Of a DNA stretch of 64,000 nucleotides, positions 1 to 64,000 are shown piece by piece (position 1 is the first letter of the stretch; the number at the start of each line of letters is the position of its first letter). The notes under the pieces were generated by a model. It saw only the letters and a list, made by a program, of their open reading frames with translations. It was not told the origin of the DNA and made no database searches. The stretch comes from Meghimatium bilineatum (lineage: Eukaryota > Mollusca > Gastropoda > Stylommatophora > Philomycidae). The translations under genes were made by a program, and so were the position numbers. The stretch lies in assembly GCA_034231615.1 (NCBI GenBank), contig CM067322.1, positions 60,507,245 through 60,571,244 on the forward strand. Direction: 5' to 3'.

Positions 1-434
1 CAAGTGTTTGTGTCTCACTGTCACTGTAATCGAACTCAGATAGCTTCTATTCAAACATTATTAGTAGGTCTAGGTATAAATTAGAATTACCGTAAAGATA
101 ATTTTTAAGATGCTTTATTGGATATTCTATTTAATTCTGATAGTGACAGTGATGTTATGACTGGAGACCTAATGCATAAGGCTTTAGGCATCTGGGTTCC
201 CTCATCCCTCCCACCCACACTTTACTTTCTTGCTGGCGTATCTCCGTCTCGGGGCTTCCGTCTATCCACCACATATTTTCTTCTTATTTTCTTTTCTTTT
301 TTCCTCTTGTATTCTCCACCTCTGCATTTTTTCATCCTCTGTTCCAAACCTACCACTTAGTTATTCGCCATACAGTTCCTGTACTCTTGTCAGTTGGCAT
401 TCGCTATGTCCTACCTTACCTCCAGAATTTTCTT
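1..434. other. left-edge stretch, no gene seen
   Basis: A pyrimidine-rich segment (190-430) with no convincing coding signal or recognisable repeat. Confidence 0.5.
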
Positions 435-905
435 ATTAATTAGCCCCAATTACGCCTGGCAATTGGTACAGTATATTCAACAGATGTGTCTTGCCTTCCC
501 GAACACAAAAATGTATAATTTGTATGGTGTTTTATCATAAATAAGTGAAATAGTTAATAATTAGACAATTAAATTACAAGTAAATTATGCAAATTAGCCA
601 CCATTTTGAATATTAATTAGCCCCAATTACGCCTGGCAATTGGTACAGTATATTGAACAGATGCGTCTCGCCTTCCCGAACACAAAAATGTATAATTTGT
701 ATAGTGTTTTATCATAAATAAGTGAAATAATTAATAATTAGACAATTAAATTACAAGTAAATTATGCAAATTAGTCACCATTTTGAATATTAATTAGCCC
801 CAATTATGCCTGGCAATTTGTACAGTATATTCAACAGATGCGTCTTGCCTTCCCGAACACAAAAATGTATAGTTTTATGCATATATTATCATAAATAACT
901 GAAAT
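435..905. repeat. 177-bp tandem repeat, about 2.7 copies
   Basis: The phrase ATTAATTAGCCCCAATTACG starts at 435, 612 and (one base different) 789, spacing exactly 177. The units are nearly identical until the third decays after about 895. The length is typical of a satellite monomer. Confidence 0.9.
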
Positions 906-1440
906 ATTTCATAAATTGCTAGTTCGGCTTCAATTCTTGGTCACAACTTTCATCATCAGTCCGTTCATATTTTATTATATGCTCTCATGTAATTATCTTT
1001 TCCTGAAATTTCGACAAAAAAAATTCATAACTTTTCACAGAATCGACCTACAGACTTGGTTGAGGTATCGTTGAATTGCAAATTTCAAGGGCTATCTAAC
1101 TGTGGTGTTTATAATGTTATAAACCCAATTTGAAAATTTAGTGCTAATACCTACAATAATTATTTATTGATTGCCATCATACAAATTCATATTTTTATAA
1201 TACGAACAGTCATTATGTTTTAGTTTAATTAAAGGGCCATGAACCTGAACCGTGCATGAATATGAAGGAAGCTGTCCTTTGACGTGATGATTGTTCGTTA
1301 ATTACCGCCCTGAAGATATTCATTGTTTCGGGTGAGATAAAATACTTTGTTTTCTTGTCTATGAAAAATGCTTTCCTATTTTTTTTTTATATGAACACAA
1401 GAGTGAATGCCCTTACATCCCGTGCTACGGTTTGGTTATG

Positions 1441-1537
1441 ATTGGCCAATGAGCATGCCAGAACAGGATGGCGGACGCATTCCGGCGTCCCAGCATAACA
1501 ACAATGTAAACATGATTTGACGCCTGACATACGGTTA
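1441..1537 (+). promoter_or_regulatory. candidate core promoter and non-coding first exon
   Basis: A small GC-richer patch in AT-rich surroundings. It has a palindromic CCAAT box (ATTGGCCAAT, 1441-1450), then AGGATGGCGGAC (YY1-like, often near start sites), then ACGGTTA|GTAAGT, a consensus splice donor at 1538. No other convincing source of TTLL5 5' UTR was found upstream of 5649. It could equally belong to a neighbouring gene. Confidence 0.3.
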
Positions 1538-2094
1538 GTAAGTGAAATGCTGTGACACATAATGGTGGTTCAATCGATGAGATAGTGTGATAATGAAGAA
1601 CATGTGTTACATAGAAATCACGAGGATTGTTTTCCCTTTCATTATTGCTACTTTTAGTTCTTATCCAGTTACCCGAACTTACCGTAGGTAGACCAATGAT
1701 TGGTAGGCCCTAGTAAAATCCAAGAAGTTGACATCTGAGTTCGGTCATGCTGAATCTACTCTACAGCCATCAGCACTCGCATTAGCGCACATTATGTGTG
1801 TACAGTGTACACTACTTAACTGATGTATCACTCAGGAAACAATTATGTTGAATTACAAGTTAAAAACAGATCACCTTTTCTAATGAATAATTTAATTACT
1901 ATAACTATGCCTGCCCTATGGCCCTACAGACAGTCCTACACTTTTGACTTCTTCTTTATGATCCGTGGCGTTGATTTTCATGCCTTTCCACAGCCTTATA
2001 TTTCATAGGTAGAAATGCTGTTTGAGTAGCTGCTGTGCTATAAATAGCACAATGTTTACATTTCGAACTATCCGACATCATGGATTTGCATGCA

Positions 2095-2130
2095 CTGCCA
2101 ATGAAATTAATGGATGACGTGACGTCACAC
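2095..2130. promoter_or_regulatory. octamer and overlapping CRE-like sites
   Basis: Octamer ATTTGCAT, then TGACGTGACGTCAC, two overlapping CREB/ATF half and full sites, in a ~190-bp GC-richer patch (2050-2240). Known motif classes; function here is inferred only from clustering. Confidence 0.3.
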
Positions 2131-4302
2131 CGTGGAAGCAAAAAGGAGAGTGTTTGCGCACGACATGGCTTTGTGAATGGCAGATCCATCCATTTCATTC
2201 GCTTTGCTCGAAATACGTCGAAATCCATAGTCGGCTTGTTCCAAATATAAACATTGTTAATTATATTAAATACATACCTCATTCATCTTGACTTGGCGGA
2301 TAAACTCCTACTTTATTCTACACAAGAATTGCTGGAAAATATCTGCAGACTTCTGCCACTTGAATCCATTTTATCTGTTGTAACCATTGAATCTGTCAAT
2401 TCTGCTATCAATTTCATATATTTGCTACACGATGGGCACACATAATAGTTACATATCAAACCTTCACGAATACACCAATCCAAATAAGCACTTATTTACT
2501 GCATAAATTTAAGAAATAGCTCATATCGTATCGCACAGAGCTGGCCATTTTGACTGTCTTCTGTCCACTACAGTATTTCAAAAATGAGCGTGTGGACCAT
2601 AGTTCCCCCTTTTTTTCAGGAAGGAGGCCCCTTTAAAAAAAATTTAGTAAACTAATATTTCAAAAATATAATATAGGGGGGAGGTTACTCCCCCCGTTTC
2701 TTTTTTCCCCCCTACACCAACCTCCATCTTCACCTCCGACATCTACCAGTCTTCACTTCACCTCGGGATCACATTCCTATGAGAGACTTACATTACCGAG
2801 CGAATTGTGACAACGAAAACTTCCGTGCGAACATCGGGTCATTCCTAACCTTCGAAGGTTAGGAAACACCACAAAACTAGGCCAAAGGTCACAGAAGCTA
2901 CCTAAACAGCAGATGCGCCATTTAATGTGCTGTTAATCATTTCCGATACCAATGCCACAATGGTAGGTTGTCTAGCATCTTTTCTCTTGGTCTTCCCTTA
3001 CCCCTCTTGCTCGTCCCTTACCTCTCTTGCTCTTCAACTCAACATGCCTGTTGTTACAATAATTGCATTGTGTTCCATCTTTCCTCTTCTCATGATGGTG
3101 TTAAAAAAATGTGGACTGTCTCTTTCTGATGCGGGTAGGCAGCTCTCTTTTTGAACTAACTTCCTTCAAGTTATCTTCATTACGCTTTCTATCTGCCTAT
3201 GGTATTCTCAATATTTTTCTATAAAACCACATCGACTCAATATAACTTTTCACTGTTCTTCTGAGTATTGAAGATTCACTTTAATACATAAGAATTGGAT
3301 CTATATAGGTCTAGCTTCTAAGAACTCTCACCTCAATTGACAAAGATATATTACATAGGATGGACTGCATCTTGTGAAATGTTTTTGCCTGGGAAATTCA
3401 ACATATGACTTCTTTAATCCATCTTCCATCTGATGTTATTAATGTAACTAAATATTTTGTCTTCTGTGAGTAAATCAGGTCTAAACTCAATAAGAATAAA
3501 CATTACCAGTAAACGCGTAACTAAATTTACTTGTTATTTTAAACTTATAATCTTCATATATCTGCATGCAGTTCATGTCATCATAACAAATAATATTGTA
3601 AATAAAGCCAACCTTTGACTTTGCTGGTAGAGATGGAGACAGCTCTATGTAAAACAGACGTGAGATGATGGTGTAAATATTGACATTAAAGAATGGTATT
3701 CGACACCAAGAAATCAGTTAAATAATATGTGCTGTAGAACTATTTAGTTAAATGGGGGGGGGAGCAAGTCCTTAGAGACCTTTTTCTTTTGTCAAAATGT
3801 GCCTTTTTAAGGAGAACCACTATATTTCAAGTATTTTCTCCATAGCGTGAAAAGAAATCATCCTTTAAAACTTAGTTCATGAGGCTGTTTATCTGGTATT
3901 CTTTTATCTGATTTCAATTAATTACCGGTACCTATCTGGTTATGTTGTATGCCATTTCTTGAGGTGTGACCAATAACATTGCAACTTTAATTACTAACCT
4001 GTTGTGTTTTTTTCTTCTCTTCCATAAGTTTGTAGGCTTAGTTGTTATCATGTCTGTATTTGCTATCACTTCTGATGATCGGATAAAGAGTATGCAGTGG
4101 ATGCCTATATTTCCTCTTTAAAATTTCCTGTATATGCGGGTTATATGTGTTTTTGTAAATGCAAAACAGTATACACAAACCACTGTTGAAGACTCTTTTT
4201 TCAAGTCTATAGTACTGACTTTTGTAAGCAAATTGTAAAATTCCATGTGCTTGAAGTTCTGACATTGTGTGCTTCTGTGCATTTTTTATGTGATATTTTG
4301 GG

Positions 4303-4400
4303 TCTTCTTCTTCTGCGTTCATTTTCAAACTCCTGCAGATTATCAGGATGTAGTCCGGAGAACGGAATGTGTTGTGTCATGGTTTACAGCATTGCTTACA
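4303..4400 (-). repeat. SINE-like repeat R1, 3' fragment
   Basis: The reverse complement matches the 3' third of the full copy at 60871-61155: AGCAATGCTGTAAACCATGAC, the TCCGGACTACATCCTG-like core and a GAAGAAGAAG tail. Confidence 0.75.
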
Positions 4401-4640
4401 TGCTATGTCTCATTGCTGTAAAGGAGAGATTTAACATTTGTACTGAATAGCATAAATAGGAAGCTATAGAATACTGGGTGGAGAAGAGTTTGAGAAAAAT
4501 CAAGTTTTTGCTAATAATACTGCTATCTTGGTTTATTCTTCCAGTTTTACAAAAAATATTGTCTTTTTATATACAAATTTTATGTAATATGTGGTCATCA
4601 TAATATGATCCTTTTCTTTGTTGATATTTTTATTGTCGCA

Positions 4641-5070
4641 GATAACAAAATAGTTCCTTTCACTGATGACTTGTCATCTGTAAATATTTCTTTTTCCATG
4701 GGGAATTTTGTTGATCCTATTGTTAGTGGGACTTCTGATTTATTAAAAATGGCATTCCATTAATGAAAATTGCCCATTATTGGATCAACTCGACAGCAAT
4801 AATAGAAAAATTTAATGATTGAATTCCTTTTTATTTATGAATCCTTCAAAATGGGCAATATAGCTGAAGATACACATGTCCAAAATGACTCATATTCAGA
4901 CTTTTTAGTGAGCAATAGGGATAACATTGACTCAGAATCAGGTATAAATTTGGACTATGATTCAAGTAGTGACGGCCATCAATCAATGCAAGATGGCTTT
5001 GTGGGTCTAGATGTGAATGATGGACATAGCCTCAAAATTGATGAATTTAATAGATTCAGCTCAGTCATAT
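4641..5070 (+). other. unassigned open segment, Ser/Asp-rich
   Basis: A CAG acceptor-like site at 4641 precedes an open run (DNKIVPFTDDLSSVNISFSM...). It is followed in another frame by an acidic ORF at 4815-5072 containing SDFLVSNRDNIDSESGINLD. Composition looks protein-like, but I recognise no family. It might be an unlinked host exon or a decayed element; it directly precedes a LINE 3' end, which favours the latter. Confidence 0.25.
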
Positions 5071-5111
5071 AGATATTAGTTACTAGATGGGTTTGTAATG
5101 TGGAACGGTAG

Positions 5112-5210
5112 AAGCTCACCAACCGAGCTTATTGACAACACAAGAGACAGAGAGTTGTGGAGAAACATGATCGCCTACATGGTCGACATGGCACTTGATT
5201 GATTGATGTA
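5112..5210 (+). mobile_element. LINE 3'-end fragment (family L-B)
   Basis: Encodes LIDNTRDRELWRNMIAYMVD then MALD and ends CATGGCACTTGATTGATTGA. The same ending occurs at 47795-47820. This is the usual C-terminus of an endonuclease/RT LINE. Confidence 0.65.
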
Positions 5211-5652
5211 GATATTAGGCCATATACTTTTTACTATAATAAAGTAAGTAGGCCTAACGGTAAATTTTCCCATCAATTATCATTAAAGAAATAAGGAATA
5301 TTATTTTAGGCTATATTTTTTAGTGACCAAAGACACAGTGAAACAATAAATTACATTGTATTTTGTGTAGAACATTGCTTTGAAATTGTTGATTTTTAGA
5401 CATCATTCATACATTCTGTCGCTGTGCCATTGTTCTTCATCTAAATCCATGATCATAGACTAGGTAATTAAATGCATTTCAAAATTCAACATGTGCTCTT
5501 TAATTACTAGGCCTGAATCATTTATGACTGTAGTGTGAGTTTAAAAAAAAAAGAAAAATCTCAGACAGAACGAATTATGTATTCAATTAATTTTTTTAAT
5601 TATAAAATAATCGTTCTTGTCACTTTTTTCTTTCCCATGGGATAATAGTCAA

Positions 5653-63475
<57,823 letters not shown>

Positions 63476-64000
63476 GTTTGTCTTGTTTATTTTATTTATC
63501 ATTTAAGATCATTTGTTAAATTTATTCTATCTATCTATACGCTGTGGCCCTTGTTTGCCTTGTGGTGTCAGGGGTGGAAGAGTTCTCGGGCGATGTCAAG
63601 TCTTATCGTCCATTGGTTTTAATAGTATAATGCATAAACGAGTTCTCTTTAGTCTACCCTGTCCTTAGACTTTCTCTTCAGATCTTTCGATGTGATATCA
63701 ATATCACATAGAGTGTTCATTGGCTCTCCTCTCCATGTTTCTCTTGGTCTTTCTTGTGTTCTCTTTCATATGGGTTCTGATTTTTACTACAAAATTTCAT
63801 TTTCTCTGTAACCAGAGTCTCTTCCTTTTACATGACACAGTTTACAGGTTTGTGCTCCATGTTTTTGTAAGAGTATTTTTACAACTGGCAGTTGTCCGTC
63901 CAATCCCCAACTGCCTAAGTTATTTATTACAGTGTGCATGGGCTGTAGCATTGGTATTATTCTTTTCTATCTAGACCAAAGTCTTAACTGTAATTATGAC
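63476..64000 (+). other. TTLL5: TTLL5 intron 19 (start) to window edge
   Basis: Pyrimidine-rich, no further exon recognised. Phrases such as ATGGGTTCTGATTTTTACTA do not match other repeats here. Confidence 0.6.

Larger units (their letters stand above)
906..4240. other. upstream or 5' intron sequence, mostly featureless
   Basis: Apart from the two putative regulatory patches this is AT-rich with no supported gene. A G-run/C-run hairpin (GGGGGGAG-GTTA-CTCCCCCC) sits near 2676-2698, and pyrimidine tracts occur near 2990-3040. Confidence 0.5.

Noticed and set aside
1956-2282. 108-codon minus-strand ORF
   Set aside because: No family, no splice context, and it overlaps the putative regulatory patch; treated as chance.

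Overview
The window is eukaryotic, AT-rich and intron-rich, from an animal genome. One host gene runs through almost all of it on the + strand: an ortholog of the tubulin polyglutamylase TTLL5. Nineteen coding exons can be placed between 5653 and 63475. Their splice phases fit from one to the next, and they give 582 codons from the initiator Met through the complete tubulin-tyrosine-ligase-like (TTL) domain and into the regulatory/C-terminal part. The gene runs off the right edge. Exon-sized coding (47 to 187 nt) is spread over introns of about 1 to 7.5 kb, so more than 95 per cent of the window is intron and repeat.

The organism is probably an invertebrate. The protein aligns residue by residue with remembered vertebrate TTLL5 but is clearly divergent. 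The introns carry mariner, several LINE families (including RNase H-bearing ones), tRNA-derived SINEs and TTAA-bounded DNA elements. The palindromes TAGGCCTA and ACCGGT recur, as I recall from some marine invertebrate genomes (weak inference; a mollusc or other lophotrochozoan is plausible but unproven).

Layout. 1-5650: upstream region or 5' intron, with a 177-bp tandem repeat (435-905), a candidate promoter/first exon near 1440-1537, a CRE/octamer cluster near 2095-2130 and LINE/SINE scraps. 5.6-15.3 kb: exons 1-3; the introns hold two TTAA-bounded elements and two copies of a second element with 4-bp target duplications, one nested in a TTAA element. 15.3-28 kb: exons 4-8 among many LINE fragments. 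28-33 kb: intron 8, carrying an intact mariner (30142-31489) with perfect 31-bp inverted repeats and an open transposase. 33-44 kb: exons 9-14, a 72-bp minisatellite (35345-36086), a SINE with a clear 13-bp target duplication, fold-back repeats and further TTAA elements. 44-51.4 kb: the longest intron, with a long minus-strand LINE (RT plus RNase H) and a possible extra 93-nt exon. 51.4-64 kb: exons 15-19, a degenerate ~41-bp minisatellite, a 35-bp-arm hairpin, fold-back elements and SINEs.

No rRNA, functional tRNA, CRISPR or prokaryote-type operon is present. The most notable items are the intact mariner, the TTAA-element family that carries a GC-rich 5' end, a small ORF and a splice-donor-like site, the nested and paired YTAA element, and a fold-back family whose arms resemble tRNA B-box sequence.
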